Below, in pieces: positions 10,801 through 19,737 of a stretch of 64,000 nt of DNA. The first letter of the stretch is position 1. Each line of letters starts with the position of its first letter. The notes beneath the pieces are model-generated. The model saw nothing but the letters and a program-made list of their open reading frames with translations. It did no database searches and had not been told where the DNA came from. The stretch covers positions 130,718-194,717 of the forward strand of contig JAKOVW010000093.1 in the NCBI GenBank assembly GCA_029781865.1, in the 5' to 3' direction. Source of the DNA: Bacteroidota bacterium. GTDB lineage: Bacteria > Bacteroidota > Bacteroidia > Chitinophagales > Saprospiraceae. The position numbers and the translations under genes were made by a program.

Positions 10801-12283
10801 TGTCAATCCATTTGTAAAAATTGCTTTGACTCCATTGATCATGTTAAAGCGGATTCAGATCAACTATTCACAAAATAAATCCACGACGATTCCGGGATTT
10901 ATGCGCAAGCCTGAATTGCTTGGTATGAGTTCAGGGTTTACTGCACCGGGTTGGGATTTCATTACCGGTGCGCAACCGGATTTTGGTGAGAATGGATGGT
11001 TGGACAAAGCCGCTGCCAAAGGATGGATTTCGGGAAATTGCTATTTCAATAAAGAAATGATGCAGAGAAGTTCAAATACATTTGGTGCTAAAGTTAAAAT
11101 CGAACCCTTTAAAGAATTCAACATCGATCTTAACCTGGACAGAACCTATACCAGGGATCTTGCAGAAACATTTAAAAATGATTTTCTGTATCCTACCACT
11201 GATATGGCCTTCCAGCATTTTACGCCATTTGAAAATGGACAGTACACCATTTCCTATATTTCAGTGCAAAGCATGTTCAGCGATATCGATCAGGTATTTC
11301 ACAAATTCAGCGATACCCGTAAAGTCATTTCAAAACGTATTGGTGACCAACTTGGGATTAAAGACTTAAGTCCGGGTGATCCCGATTATATCGATGGTTT
11401 TAAAGGAGATCATATCGATGTAGTCTCACCTGCATTCCTAGCTGCATATACCAACCAGGATCCAAATACGATCAATCTGGATTTATTTAAAACATTTCCA
11501 CTTCCCAACTGGCAATTAAACTATAGTGGTTTGGGCAAACTTGGATTTTTAAAAGACATCTTCCAGGATTTTACCATCAGACATGGTTATAAAAATACCC
11601 TCACTATAAATTCATTCAAAACGAATTTGAATTACAAAGCCAACGACAACGGATTACCTATTGCAAGAAGAGGAAATGACTTAAAAGCTTCTTACAATGC
11701 AGAATTTGAAATTCCGGAATTGGTCATCAATGAAACTTTTGCACCTTTACTGGGTATCAATATCAAAACCAAAAGCGGCCTGGAACTCGGATTGGATTTT
11801 AATAAAAACCGAAATCTGAAATTACAGAATTCGCTGGAAGGACAATTGATTGAAACCAAAGCGACCAACTATACGATCAAAGCTGGTTATACTATTAAAG
11901 ATGTTTTTTTAACCTGGCTCCCAGGAATGAAGGCCATTAATAAAGGCGTTAAACCTCCCACCAAAAAGAAGAAAGGGAAAAATTCAACAACCCCGGATCA
12001 GGCAACCACCAGTGCACCAAAAGGAAATGATCTGGAGTTTACATTCGATTTTGGTGTCAACGACAATGTATCCAAAATTCACAGGCTGGATAATAATATC
12101 GATGCACAGAATTTCAGCGGGTCCAAACAAATTTCATTTACACCTGCTGTCAAATACAACATGAGCAAAAGTCTCAACATCCGCTTTTTTGTGGATTACC
12201 GCAAAACGATTCCTTATGTCCAGAATCAATACAAGGATGTTCGGATCAATGGTGGATTGACCATTCAGTATACCTTAAATTAA
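4889..12283 (+). CDS. sprA: Type IX secretion outer-membrane translocon SprA (Sov)
   Basis: The 2464-residue product matches the very large SprA/Sov family, whose members are around 2400-2500 residues. In characterised relatives SprA is a giant single-chain beta-barrel through which T9SS cargo crosses the outer membrane. A signal-type hydrophobic stretch is at residues 7-25. The body is rich in alternating beta-strand sequence with family segments such as GFGIDIKPQGSIGFTLGAN and YIDDFEGSSSGIGLG. Two lysine-rich linkers sit at about 1950-1972 and 2357-2377. The last residues, GGLTIQYTLN, look like a closing barrel strand. The frame is intact. It lies 77 bp after ruvA. Confidence 0.96.
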   Translation: MNRVERIQLIAALFFLILGGLSAGGHQLPDWNDPMPSISEDTIPLKDRSGNFTQDKDHNPFDLKDPKVINQKVEYDPVSGEYIVTEKVGDETYRPSSNMSFTEFLNFKSRQQDKEYLKNLAGISTSKRNYESLIDPVKQIDLKKNLADRLFGGFGIDIKPQGSIGFTLGANYSRTDNPLLQEYQRSQLVPNFDMDIRMDVTGNIGDKLKLNTNYDTKAAFDFENKLKLAYDSEKFSEDDIIKKIEAGNVSLPLRSNLIQGSQNLFGFKTEWQFGYLRLTALISQQKSKQTDIQTKGGGVVQEYEKRADEYDENRHFFLSHYNRNNYEPALAHLPEINSQFKLKDIEVWLTEDAQNSRETDFRDIVALTDLGVSEEGLFDMASDSSGKEMVKRFLPGRALSTDKGGAFVPSNTSNKLLDQILVNDQARDLNKVVRILSDPNGLNLKQGRDFEKVRARRLNANEYSYNPELGFISLRSRPRPNQVLAVAYRYLQNGRESDPRSGAEYKVGELSSEVKSDSLNYKVIFVKMLKSSNQSTSLPSYRLMMKNVYPTGGFNLNPEDFTLDIYYQDQDGKQKRFIQEIDGYPLLNLFRLDNLNKTHDPQPDGVFDFIPGQTVIPASGSIIFPVLEPFGSSLKKLLADTNIVKDPALRDLIYKKYNYEQLYDTSITAARRELKSNQFLIKGTYKSGKSNEIPLNTFNLDPNAKVTVSAGSLTLNEGSDYIVDRNLGKVTILNEALLQSGVPISVKFEDNSLFSFQTKTMLGFRAEYSKRKDLSVGLTYMHLFEKPFTEKVNIGEDPINNRVVGLDFNINRKAPWLTRFLDKLPFYSTKENSSWSLQAEAAALLPGHSSAINQNGSEGGVVYIDDFEGSSSGIGLGFNVSQWILSSAPQGISDLAFRGTEIYDNVINNANRALLSWYRIDEFARSGSLNSQNSYCRLVDEREIFPNKQRPIGFSTELTFDMTYYPREKGPYNFDLVNGLSAKLPDNSEVKTAGTDRDNHLNDPANRWAGIMTRLNTNDFEANNVEYIDFWMLNPFLPKPNPNDAKITGDGTIYLQLGNFSEDIFKDGKQQFEHGLPTNSLNLPIDNSAFGKISRVPPLTSSFDINERAQQDLGYDGLASNKESNTEAEYFKNYISQQKPLLNTDAANALTMDPSNDNYVSYRSNTFPPNSTVLDKYKRYNMPEGNGQLETGNNQSTAYTGYPDQEDLNNDKSLNEIESYYSYKLKIEKDPATGEIKFDPNDPNNFISDTVIVKVPNATKDETWYRFRIPVNTNAKQKIGEIRDFRSIQAMRLLFTGFDESVTFRFIKFQLGRNAWRKYQDVCKGVDGDKPLILDKVDIEENAGKTPFNYTTPPGIQRERFYSTQYADIQQNESALLVRKENFIAGCENSIYKIIDLDIRKYKRLKMFVHGEPLLPNHKDSVSVFMRLGKDFTDNYYEYEIPLKYSNESFFNQRDSIWPKYNEFDFPLQLLVDLKNKRNSSSIPFDAIYSEADPEKPGNTVKIKGNPTIGLVRGIQLGIRNRADSATNKNMSEDVEVWYNELRLTGLEEKGGFAGLARAEVQLADLGNISLAGNLSTVGWGGIDKKLDERAKDDTKQLDATMNLSLDKFIPEKLGLKVPLSLQYSVATRTPEYDPIDTDIKLQDKIDKASSQAVKDSIRDRAIDYAEIKSFALNNVRKERKGSNKAKPWDIENFSVSYAQSVTTRHNPIIENDKLKTQQGGIDYNFSLTPKYIEPFKKLITSPSLKLIGEFNFNLIPNSFSVRNSLDRRSSTRTYRFAAPQYSTWEDRKFSWNRDYSLTWDLTKSLKFNFSARNEAAIDEITFNPLRQAYIDPRTNLPVSPDQRDKYLSDNLKDFGRTKDYKHNFTFSYAVPTRLIPYLDFITMRAQYTANYNWSSGSLNSIDSLGSVISNGQNISLTNEFNMSTLYNKIKFLKKYTGEGPSSGRFRPAAKTKDDAKTDDKAKKKKEPTEHVNPFVKIALTPLIMLKRIQINYSQNKSTTIPGFMRKPELLGMSSGFTAPGWDFITGAQPDFGENGWLDKAAAKGWISGNCYFNKEMMQRSSNTFGAKVKIEPFKEFNIDLNLDRTYTRDLAETFKNDFLYPTTDMAFQHFTPFENGQYTISYISVQSMFSDIDQVFHKFSDTRKVISKRIGDQLGIKDLSPGDPDYIDGFKGDHIDVVSPAFLAAYTNQDPNTINLDLFKTFPLPNWQLNYSGLGKLGFLKDIFQDFTIRHGYKNTLTINSFKTNLNYKANDNGLPIARRGNDLKASYNAEFEIPELVINETFAPLLGINIKTKSGLELGLDFNKNRNLKLQNSLEGQLIETKATNYTIKAGYTIKDVFLTWLPGMKAINKGVKPPTKKKKGKNSTTPDQATTSAPKGNDLEFTFDFGVNDNVSKIHRLDNNIDAQNFSGSKQISFTPAVKYNMSKSLNIRFFVDYRKTIPYVQNQYKDVRINGGLTIQYTLN

Positions 12284-12597
12284 AAGTTTTGACAATTGTC
12301 AATGAATGATTGTGTGCTGGTTATGAGTTTAGATCAGAATGCATAAAGATATTCGACATGGATTGGATGATCTCAAGTTATTATTGACTGATTTATCTGT
12401 TCTTACTTTCTATGATTAACTTTGAAATAGGGTATCCACAACAACAGCTTTAAATAAAAATATCCCTTAAGAGCAAGTTTATTCAGTTGGCTAACTCCAA
12501 ACGGATATGAACATAAATTACCAGAATCTCATTCACGTCTTGATAATTAATTTACCATTTTATCCTACTTTCGCATCCCATTACGCAGATGTAATTT
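12284..12597. other. Intergenic region between sprA and M13 peptidase
   Basis: The gap of 314 bp contains a perfect 14-bp palindrome, TTGACAATTGTCAA (12289-12302), directly after the sprA stop; it lacks a T-run, so termination is uncertain. A candidate promoter for the next gene is TTG at 12540-12542 and TACTTTCG at 12566-12573, 23 bases apart. No gene or RNA is apparent. Confidence 0.55.
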
Positions 12598-14673
12598 ATG
12601 AACCAAAAAAAGCAAAATATGTCTTTCAAAAATAAAATTTGCAGTCTTATTGGTCTGGCAATTCTGGTACTGTCATCCTGCAAACAAAAAGAACAGACGA
12701 CAGAAGTCCGCGATTTTACAAATTATCTGAATGAGTTTGTTGATACCAGCATACAGCCAGGGAATGACTTTAACAAATATTCTACAGGGACCTGGTTAAA
12801 AAACAATCCGATACCTTCCGATGAATCGATGTGGGGCGTGTTTCAGATCATACCGGATGAAATACAAACCAGGCTAAGAGGAATTAATGAAGAAGCCATT
12901 CAAAAAAATCCGGCCATGGGCACTGCAGCGCAGAAAATTGCAGACTTCTGGTTGAGTGGATTGGATACAATATCCATAGAAAAACAAGGAATCGATTCTT
13001 TGAAAGTCTACCTGGAACGAATTGATCATATTAAAGATATAAACGCGCTGATTGAAGAAACGGGCAAATTGCATTTCATCAGTGTTCCGGTGTTATTCAG
13101 CAATTACATTGCCCAGGATGAAAAAATCAGCAGTCAATATCGCTTGCATTTAAACCAGGGAGGATTGGGATTGCCGGACCGGGATTATTATTTTGACAAT
13201 GACGAGCGGACCAGAAACATCAGGAATGAATATGTATTGCATTTATCGAAAATGTTTTCTTTTCTTGGCGAAAACGAATCCAATTTAAATCAGATCAGTG
13301 CATCCATCATGAATATTGAAACTGCACTTGCAGGTTCATCCAGAAAGCTGGCAGATCTCAGAGATCCTTACAAGAATTACAATAAGATGGCGGTTAATGA
13401 TTTGAATAAACTCATACCGGTTTTAAAACATGAGATCTACTTTCCAAATAGCGGCATCAAACAAATCGATAGTTTGATTGTCGGACAACCGGAATTTTTT
13501 ATGAAGTTGAATGAATTGTTGACCAAAACTTCTCTGGCAGACTGGAAACATTATTTCAAATGGCATCTCCTGCATGCTTATGCTGATTATCTGAATGCAA
13601 AAATTCAAAATGAACATTTCCATTTTTACAAAACGATATTGGCTGGTGCAGAAAAACAAAAACCAAGATGGAAGCGCATTTTACAAAGCCAGGAAAATTA
13701 TCTCGGTGATGCGCTGGGCCAATTATATGTAAATAAATACTACTCCACCGCCTTAAAATCAAGACATGAAAAATTAGTGGATGACATCATTTCCGCTTAT
13801 CAGGAGCGGATTAAAAAGCTGGAATGGATGACAGACAGTACTCGGGAAAAAACATTGCACAAATTGAACTCCATACTTAAAAAAGTGGGCTATCCGGAAA
13901 AATGGAAGGATTATTCAAATTACACCGTACAAAAAACATCCTATGCGATGAATGTAATGCACGGTAATGAATGGTCTTCTGCATACAGCATTTCCAAATT
14001 ATACAGACCAGTGGATAAAAAGGAATGGGATATGACACCTCAAACGTATAATGCATATTACAATCCGTCCAATAATGAAATTGTATTACCGGCAGCCGCT
14101 TTCATCGTACCTGGATTGCCTGAAGACAAAGTGGATGATGCCATTTTATATTCTTATGCCGGAGGATCAACGATAGGACATGAGCTGACCCATGCATTCG
14201 ATGATCAGGGCAGCCAGTTTGATGCAAATGGCAATTTACGCGATTGGTGGAGCAAGGAAGACAAAGAAAAATTTAAAGCGCGTTGCAAAAAAATTGTAGA
14301 TCAATTTAATACATACACTGTACTCGACTCTATACATATCAACGGTGATGCAACACAAGGCGAAAACATTGCCGACCTCGGAGGTATCCTGGTAGGTTTA
14401 GACGCTTTTAAAAAAACAAATCAATACAAAGAAGGAAAACGCATTGGGGGGTATACTCCGTTACAACGCTATTTTTTCGGCTGGTCATTGTCCTGGGTTG
14501 GACAAATGAGAGATGCAGTGCTTGCCTTGCGGGTTAAAACCGATGTGCATTCGCCCACCTTTCTGCGCATCAATGGCCCAATCGTCAATGTCGATGACTG
14601 GTATGATGCATTTCAGATAAAACCTGAACATAAAATGTATGTCAAACCTGATGACCGGGTTAGAATCTGGTAA
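12598..14673 (+). CDS. M13 family metallopeptidase lipoprotein (neprilysin/PepO-like)
   Basis: The 691-residue protein is a zinc endopeptidase of the gluzincin clan, usual length for the family. The lipobox LSSC (cysteine 28) predicts a lipoprotein, so it acts outside the cytoplasm. The zinc motif HELTH is at 528-532 with the third ligand in ENIAD (E589). The substrate-binding NAYYNPSNNEIVLPAAAF and the C-terminal INGPIVNVDDWYDAF are diagnostic of M13. An alternative start is Met8, which gives a neater signal peptide. It is monocistronic, with a candidate promoter at 12540-12573. Its in vivo peptide substrate cannot be told. Confidence 0.95.
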   Translation: MNQKKQNMSFKNKICSLIGLAILVLSSCKQKEQTTEVRDFTNYLNEFVDTSIQPGNDFNKYSTGTWLKNNPIPSDESMWGVFQIIPDEIQTRLRGINEEAIQKNPAMGTAAQKIADFWLSGLDTISIEKQGIDSLKVYLERIDHIKDINALIEETGKLHFISVPVLFSNYIAQDEKISSQYRLHLNQGGLGLPDRDYYFDNDERTRNIRNEYVLHLSKMFSFLGENESNLNQISASIMNIETALAGSSRKLADLRDPYKNYNKMAVNDLNKLIPVLKHEIYFPNSGIKQIDSLIVGQPEFFMKLNELLTKTSLADWKHYFKWHLLHAYADYLNAKIQNEHFHFYKTILAGAEKQKPRWKRILQSQENYLGDALGQLYVNKYYSTALKSRHEKLVDDIISAYQERIKKLEWMTDSTREKTLHKLNSILKKVGYPEKWKDYSNYTVQKTSYAMNVMHGNEWSSAYSISKLYRPVDKKEWDMTPQTYNAYYNPSNNEIVLPAAAFIVPGLPEDKVDDAILYSYAGGSTIGHELTHAFDDQGSQFDANGNLRDWWSKEDKEKFKARCKKIVDQFNTYTVLDSIHINGDATQGENIADLGGILVGLDAFKKTNQYKEGKRIGGYTPLQRYFFGWSLSWVGQMRDAVLALRVKTDVHSPTFLRINGPIVNVDDWYDAFQIKPEHKMYVKPDDRVRIW

Positions 14674-14851
14674 ATGCAGTGTGGAGTTGGTCTAATAATA
14701 GGGCTTAAACTTTATGGCGTAGTGTTCTATAAAAATTGCGGAATTACTGGTTAAAACCAATTAACGAAATAATCTATAAGCTCTTCACTCAAATTAAGTT
14801 TAGAAACCAACTATACTACTGCGATTGTTTGATCTAATCTATAGTGCCCAT

Positions 14852-15367
14852 TTACCAAATCCTCGCCACGAAATCGCTTTGATTGAGAATACGAGAAGAA
14901 TCGCCGGTTGCTTTGATTACAAATAATCCCTGGCGCTCTGCAAACTTTGTACTTTCTTCATTCGATTTCAGAAAAGCTACAGCTCCATAGACCTTATAAT
15001 TTTTGTATTCATGCAACCAGATTTTTACTTGTGAAAGTTCATCTAAGAACTCTTTAACTTTTCGGACATTAAGTCCTGATTTTACTTCAACGATTACAAT
15101 TTCTGAACCATTATGGGCAATGATATCAAACTCATACTGTCTGCCATGATAGTCCCCGCTCACACGTGTTGAGGTGCGGTGTACATCTATACCTCTTGAT
15201 TTCATTAATGCAACCAGTCCTCCTTCCACCAGGCTTTCAATTAATCTGCCCCATTGGTCCTCGAAAGTATAGATGAGCTTATTCAACTTCCGATCAGTTT
15301 CCCTGAATAGAATTTTGAGTTCCTTATCCAGATCCTGAAGCTCCTGTATTGTTGCATGTTGACTCAC
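14852..15367 (-). CDS. PD-(D/E)XK nuclease-like protein of unknown role
   Basis: With the GTG at 15367 as start the protein has 171 residues; an in-frame ATG at 15397 would add a hydrophobic decapeptide that does not fit the family and overlaps the promoter box. The N-terminal third is a charged helical, probably coiled-coil, segment. The remainder has the nuclease-fold signature YEFDIIAHNGSEIVIVEVKSG: an aspartate followed by ExK. Similar small proteins are widespread in Bacteroidota and cyanobacteria as orphan genes. It is an isolated gene between two plus-strand genes. DNA cleavage is a family inference only. Confidence 0.7.
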   Translation of the reverse strand: MSQHATIQELQDLDKELKILFRETDRKLNKLIYTFEDQWGRLIESLVEGGLVALMKSRGIDVHRTSTRVSGDYHGRQYEFDIIAHNGSEIVIVEVKSGLNVRKVKEFLDELSQVKIWLHEYKNYKVYGAVAFLKSNEESTKFAERQGLFVIKATGDSSRILNQSDFVARIW

Positions 15368-15397
15368 GCTACAAAAATAGCATAAAAAAATAATCAT

Positions 15398-15944
15398 AAT
15401 CCACTTTTGCCATTAATGTGGCTTTCATTTATTCAATAAGGTAAATAACTTATTGTAAGCTGATACCTTATGATTGATTCGATCAGGACTGAATGAAGGA
15501 AGTTCATATCGCCCTTGAATCAAGCTATGTATTCTAAAATTAAAGCTATGCGGTTTTTAAATTTGAAACAAGAATCAAGACTTATGCATCATGCCACATG
15601 TTCAGTTATTTGCTATCATCAAGCTAAAGATCATAAGACTGTAATCGGATATTTACGAAATGAAAACTTTCGATGCCTTTCGCAGTAGTAAACTTTTTAT
15701 GTTATTCCGAACGAAACAATTTGTCTATTCCCTAAAGAAAATTTAACCTATTCTGATATAGTCCACTTAAAGTCTGGCTGAATTCGTTTTGAGCATCCGG
15801 GTTGCTCTCTTTTTGAGGATGAGGGTAGATTTAACAGTTCATTTAATGATTCATGTTCAATGCTTATATGGTATCCCTCAAATTAAAAACAACTGCCTTA
15901 TAATTCATTACTAATAACTCTTCTCTTCATACCTTTGCCGACCT
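15398..15944. other. Intergenic region upstream of metH
   Basis: This 547-bp gap holds the divergent promoters of the nuclease-like gene and metH. Visible are an inverted repeat with 8-bp arms, ATAAGGTA/TACCTTAT (about 15438-15473), and a small hairpin GAGCA/TGCTC at 15791-15807 followed by TCTTTTT, which could be a weak terminator. I could not find a cobalamin or SAM riboswitch core, although metH is a common target of such control. Confidence 0.5.
15930..15937 (+). promoter_or_regulatory. Candidate -7 box of metH
   Basis: TACCTTTG is a perfect TAnnTTTG box ending seven bases before the metH ATG, so the transcript would have almost no 5' leader. No clear -33 TTTG is seen at the expected spacing. 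Confidence 0.5.
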
Positions 15945-18900
15945 ATGAGTATATTTAATGAACTTGATGACATTGCCTCGAAACGCATCCTGATTTTGGA
16001 TGGCGCAATGGGAACAATGATACAAGGATATAAACTTACGGAACAGGATTTCAGGGGAGAGCGTCTGAAAGATCATCCGAAAGATCTGAAAGGCAATAAT
16101 GATCTATTGTCCATCACTCGTCCGGATGTGATTGAGCAAATCCATTTGAAATATCTTGAAGCGGGTTCAGATATTATCGAAACCAATACCTTTAGTGCCA
16201 CTGTGATTTCACAGGCTGATTATGGATTAGAGGATCTGGTGTATGAAATCAATTTTGAATCTGCCCGAATTGCCAAAAAAGCCATTACCGAATTTTTAAA
16301 AACCAATCCCGGTCAACGAAGATTTGTTGCCGGTGCCCTGGGACCAACCAATAGAACTGCCAGTTTGAGCCCGGATGTCAATCGTCCCGGATTTCGGGCT
16401 ATACACTTTGATCAACTAAAAGAAGCTTATTACACGCAAGCCAAAGGATTGATGGAAGGTGGTGCCGATATATTACTGGTGGAAACAATTTTTGATACGT
16501 TAAATGCGAAAGCGGCATTGTACGCCATTGAAGAATTGTTTGAGCACAAAGGGCAAAAACTACCTGTCATGGTTTCCGGTACGATAACCGATGCAAGCGG
16601 CCGCACCCTTTCCGGACAAACTGTGGAAGCATTTTATATTTCAATGACTCATCTTCCGTTGTTTTCTATCGGATTGAATTGTGCATTAGGCGCCAAGGAA
16701 CTTCGACCGCATCTGGAAGAATTATCCAAAATTTCCAATATCCGGGTAAGCGCCTATCCAAATGCCGGACTACCTAATGAATTGGGAGGATATGATCAGA
16801 CGGCAGAAGAAATGTGTTCGTTCATTTCCGATTTTGCAAAGCAAGGTTATGTCAATATTATCGGTGGTTGTTGTGGTAGCACCCCCGAACACATCCGTCT
16901 AATGGCAAAGGCAGTGCGCAATGTAGCTCCAAGAAAAATTCCGGATCTACCGGTTTACACCGAGCTATCCGGTCTTGAAGCACTGATTTTTCGTCCCGAA
17001 TTGAATTTTGTGAATATTGGCGAACGAACCAATGTCACCGGTTCGAAGCAATTTGCCAAACTCATCCTTAATAATAATTATGAAGAAGCCATCGTAGTTG
17101 CTCGTCAACAGGTAGAAGCAGGTGCTCAAATCATCGATGTAAATATGGATGAAGGTTTACTCGATGGCGAAAAGGCAATGTCAGATTTTTTGCACCTCAT
17201 CAGTTCCGAACCGGATATTATCAAAGTACCGGTAATGATCGATTCGTCCAAGTGGAATGTCATTGAAGCCGGATTAAAATGCTTACAAGGCAAATGCGTA
17301 GTCAATTCTATTTCACTTAAGGAAGGAGAAGAAAAATTTCTCGAACAAGCTATTAAAGTAAAACGATATGGTGCCGCAGTCGTTGTCATGGCATTTGATG
17401 AACAAGGTCAGGCAGATACCATCGAACGCAAAGTGGAGATTTGCAAACGGGCATATCATTTATTGATTGATAAAATCGGATTTCATCCCAGCAATATCAT
17501 TTTTGATCCCAACATATTTGCTGTTGCAACCGGAATTGAAGAACACAATGAATACGCCATTAACTACATAGAAGCAACAAGGCAAATTAAAGCGGCCTGT
17601 CCTTATGCAAAAATCAGTGGAGGGGTAAGCAATTTATCTTTTTCATTTCGCGGAAATGAAACGGTCAGGCAGGCCATGCATGCTTCCTTCTTATATCATG
17701 CAATCCAGGCCGGAATGGATATGGGCATAGTCAATGCAGGTCAGATTGAAGTCTATGATGAGATTGATAAAGATCTGCTTGTTTTGGTTGAAGATGTGCT
17801 GTTCAACAGACGTCCGGATGCTACAGAACGACTGACCGATTTTGCAGAAGGCGTAAAAAAGAAAAATACTTCGAAAGATAAAAACCAAATAGAGGCCTGG
17901 CGTACTGAAGACGTAGTCAATCGATTGAAACACGCGCTGGTGAAAGGAATCAATGAATTTATTTTGGAGGATGCGGAAGAGGCGCGGGTACAATTGGGGC
18001 ACCCCCTGAGAGTCATTGAAGGTCCGTTGATGGACGGAATGAATGAAGTAGGTGATTTGTTTGGAGCAGGCAAAATGTTTTTACCGCAAGTAGTCAAGAG
18101 TGCACGGGTGATGAAACAGGCAGTTGCTTATCTCACTCCGTTTATGGAACAGGACAAATCCCAGGCAGCGAAAGCGAAAGGAAAAATTTTGTTGGCAACT
18201 GTGAAAGGTGACGTGCATGATATCGGTAAAAATATTGTCGGCGTGGTACTAGCCTGCAACAATTATGAAATTTTCGATCTCGGTGTAATGGTGTCCTGCG
18301 AGCGCATACTCGAACACGCCCGTGAAGTAAAGGCGGACATTATTGGTTTAAGTGGATTGATCACTCCTTCGCTGGATGAAATGGTTCATGTTGCCGGCGA
18401 AATGAAAAAACACAACTTTGATCTTCCGTTGTTGATTGGCGGTGCTACCACTTCCAAATTGCACACCGCTCTGCGCATAGAGCCGGAATATGCACATCCT
18501 GTCGTACATGTCCTTGACGCATCCAGAGCCGTAGCGGTTGTAAGTAATCTCCTCAGTGAAGATACGGATCAACGCGAATTGTATTTGCAAAACATCCGCG
18601 ATGATTACGAACGCACGCGCATACAAAGAATGAATCGCCAGAAATTTAAAGAATTTCTAAGCCTGGAAGAAGCACGTAAAAATAAATTCTACATCAAATG
18701 GGACAGTTATCAAATTCCGGTTCCCAAACAATTAGGCATTCAGGTTTTTGAAAATATCGACTTGAATTTACTTAGAACCTATATTGACTGGACACCGTTC
18801 TTCCAAAGCTGGGAGCTTGCAGGAAAATACCCAGCCATATTGCAAGACGACATAGTAGGTGTTGAAGCCAAAAAATTATTTGATGATGCGAATACATTAA

Positions 18901-19628
18901 TCGATCAGATTCTAAAAGAACATTCTATTCAGGCCAAAGCGGTAATAGGAATATTTGCCGCCAATTCACTGCAGGACGATATCATTTTGTTTGATGATGA
19001 CACCAGAAAAAAAGAACATCTAAGGCTGCATCATCTTCGTCAGCAAATTAAAAAAACGGCCGGACAAGCCAATTTTTGTTTGTCGGATTATGTTGCTCCT
19101 CTGGAAACTGCAATGAATGATTATATCGGAGCTTTTGCCGTTAGTGCCGGATTCGGCGTTGACGAACTGGTAAAAAAATACGAAGCAAATCACGATGACT
19201 ATCACGCCATCCTGGTAAAAGCCATTGCTGATCGTTTTGCTGAAGCACTTGCGGAATACATGCATGAAAAAGTGCGCAAGGAAATCTGGGCATATGATCA
19301 ACAAGAACAATTTACAAACGAAGATTTAATTTCAGAAAAATACCAGGGCATCAGACCTGCGCCCGGATATCCGGCCTGTCCCGATCACACTGAAAAACAA
19401 AGCTTGTGGAATTTACTCGAGGTTGACAAAAATATCAAACTTCATCTTACTGAAAGCATGGCCATGTATCCTACAGCTGCAGTGAGCGGATGGTATTTTT
19501 CTCATCCAGACTCCAAATATTTTGCGATCAGTGAAATCTCTGTTGATCAGTTTGAAGACTATAAAAAACGGAAAAACTGGGATGAAAAATCTGCTAAGAA
19601 ATGGCTTGGACCTGTAATGGGAAATTGA
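15945..19628 (+). CDS. metH: Cobalamin-dependent methionine synthase
   Basis: The 1227-residue protein is a full four-module MetH that transfers the methyl group of methyl-tetrahydrofolate to homocysteine through cobalamin. The homocysteine domain (about 1-330) carries zinc ligands C246, C309 and C310. The pterin-binding domain follows (about 350-630, with [14 protein letters not shown]). The cap and cobalamin domain includes DVHDIG (756-761), where H758 is the cobalt ligand. The C-terminal reactivation domain has [15 protein letters not shown] near 1137. No module is missing, so it should repair itself with SAM. It is monocistronic with a near-leaderless promoter. Confidence 0.98.
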   Translation: MSIFNELDDIASKRILILDGAMGTMIQGYKLTEQDFRGERLKDHPKDLKGNNDLLSITRPDVIEQIHLKYLEAGSDIIETNTFSATVISQADYGLEDLVYEINFESARIAKKAITEFLKTNPGQRRFVAGALGPTNRTASLSPDVNRPGFRAIHFDQLKEAYYTQAKGLMEGGADILLVETIFDTLNAKAALYAIEELFEHKGQKLPVMVSGTITDASGRTLSGQTVEAFYISMTHLPLFSIGLNCALGAKELRPHLEELSKISNIRVSAYPNAGLPNELGGYDQTAEEMCSFISDFAKQGYVNIIGGCCGSTPEHIRLMAKAVRNVAPRKIPDLPVYTELSGLEALIFRPELNFVNIGERTNVTGSKQFAKLILNNNYEEAIVVARQQVEAGAQIIDVNMDEGLLDGEKAMSDFLHLISSEPDIIKVPVMIDSSKWNVIEAGLKCLQGKCVVNSISLKEGEEKFLEQAIKVKRYGAAVVVMAFDEQGQADTIERKVEICKRAYHLLIDKIGFHPSNIIFDPNIFAVATGIEEHNEYAINYIEATRQIKAACPYAKISGGVSNLSFSFRGNETVRQAMHASFLYHAIQAGMDMGIVNAGQIEVYDEIDKDLLVLVEDVLFNRRPDATERLTDFAEGVKKKNTSKDKNQIEAWRTEDVVNRLKHALVKGINEFILEDAEEARVQLGHPLRVIEGPLMDGMNEVGDLFGAGKMFLPQVVKSARVMKQAVAYLTPFMEQDKSQAAKAKGKILLATVKGDVHDIGKNIVGVVLACNNYEIFDLGVMVSCERILEHAREVKADIIGLSGLITPSLDEMVHVAGEMKKHNFDLPLLIGGATTSKLHTALRIEPEYAHPVVHVLDASRAVAVVSNLLSEDTDQRELYLQNIRDDYERTRIQRMNRQKFKEFLSLEEARKNKFYIKWDSYQIPVPKQLGIQVFENIDLNLLRTYIDWTPFFQSWELAGKYPAILQDDIVGVEAKKLFDDANTLIDQILKEHSIQAKAVIGIFAANSLQDDIILFDDDTRKKEHLRLHHLRQQIKKTAGQANFCLSDYVAPLETAMNDYIGAFAVSAGFGVDELVKKYEANHDDYHAILVKAIADRFAEALAEYMHEKVRKEIWAYDQQEQFTNEDLISEKYQGIRPAPGYPACPDHTEKQSLWNLLEVDKNIKLHLTESMAMYPTAAVSGWYFSHPDSKYFAISEISVDQFEDYKKRKNWDEKSAKKWLGPVMGN

Positions 19629-19690
19629 ATTCAATTACTAATGACAAATTATCAATTACTAATTAATAATTAGTAATTGAAATTGTGAAT
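19627..19690. repeat. AT-rich heptad array with perfect hairpin
   Basis: Directly after metH, units such as CAATTAC, TAATGAC, AAATTAT, TAATTAA and TAATTAG follow at a 7-bp period. Within it 19653-19665 and 19667-19679 are perfect 13-bp inverted arms around a single base. The hairpin has no T-run, but may help end metH transcription. Confidence 0.65.
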
Positions 19691-19737
19691 TTTGATTTTA
19701 TATTTACAAATCTCATCAGTAGTGTTAAACGCATTGC

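Noticed and set aside
15398-15944. Cobalamin or SAM riboswitch upstream of metH
   Set aside because: No B12-box or SAM-I core could be recognised, and the -7 box next to the ATG leaves no room for a leader.
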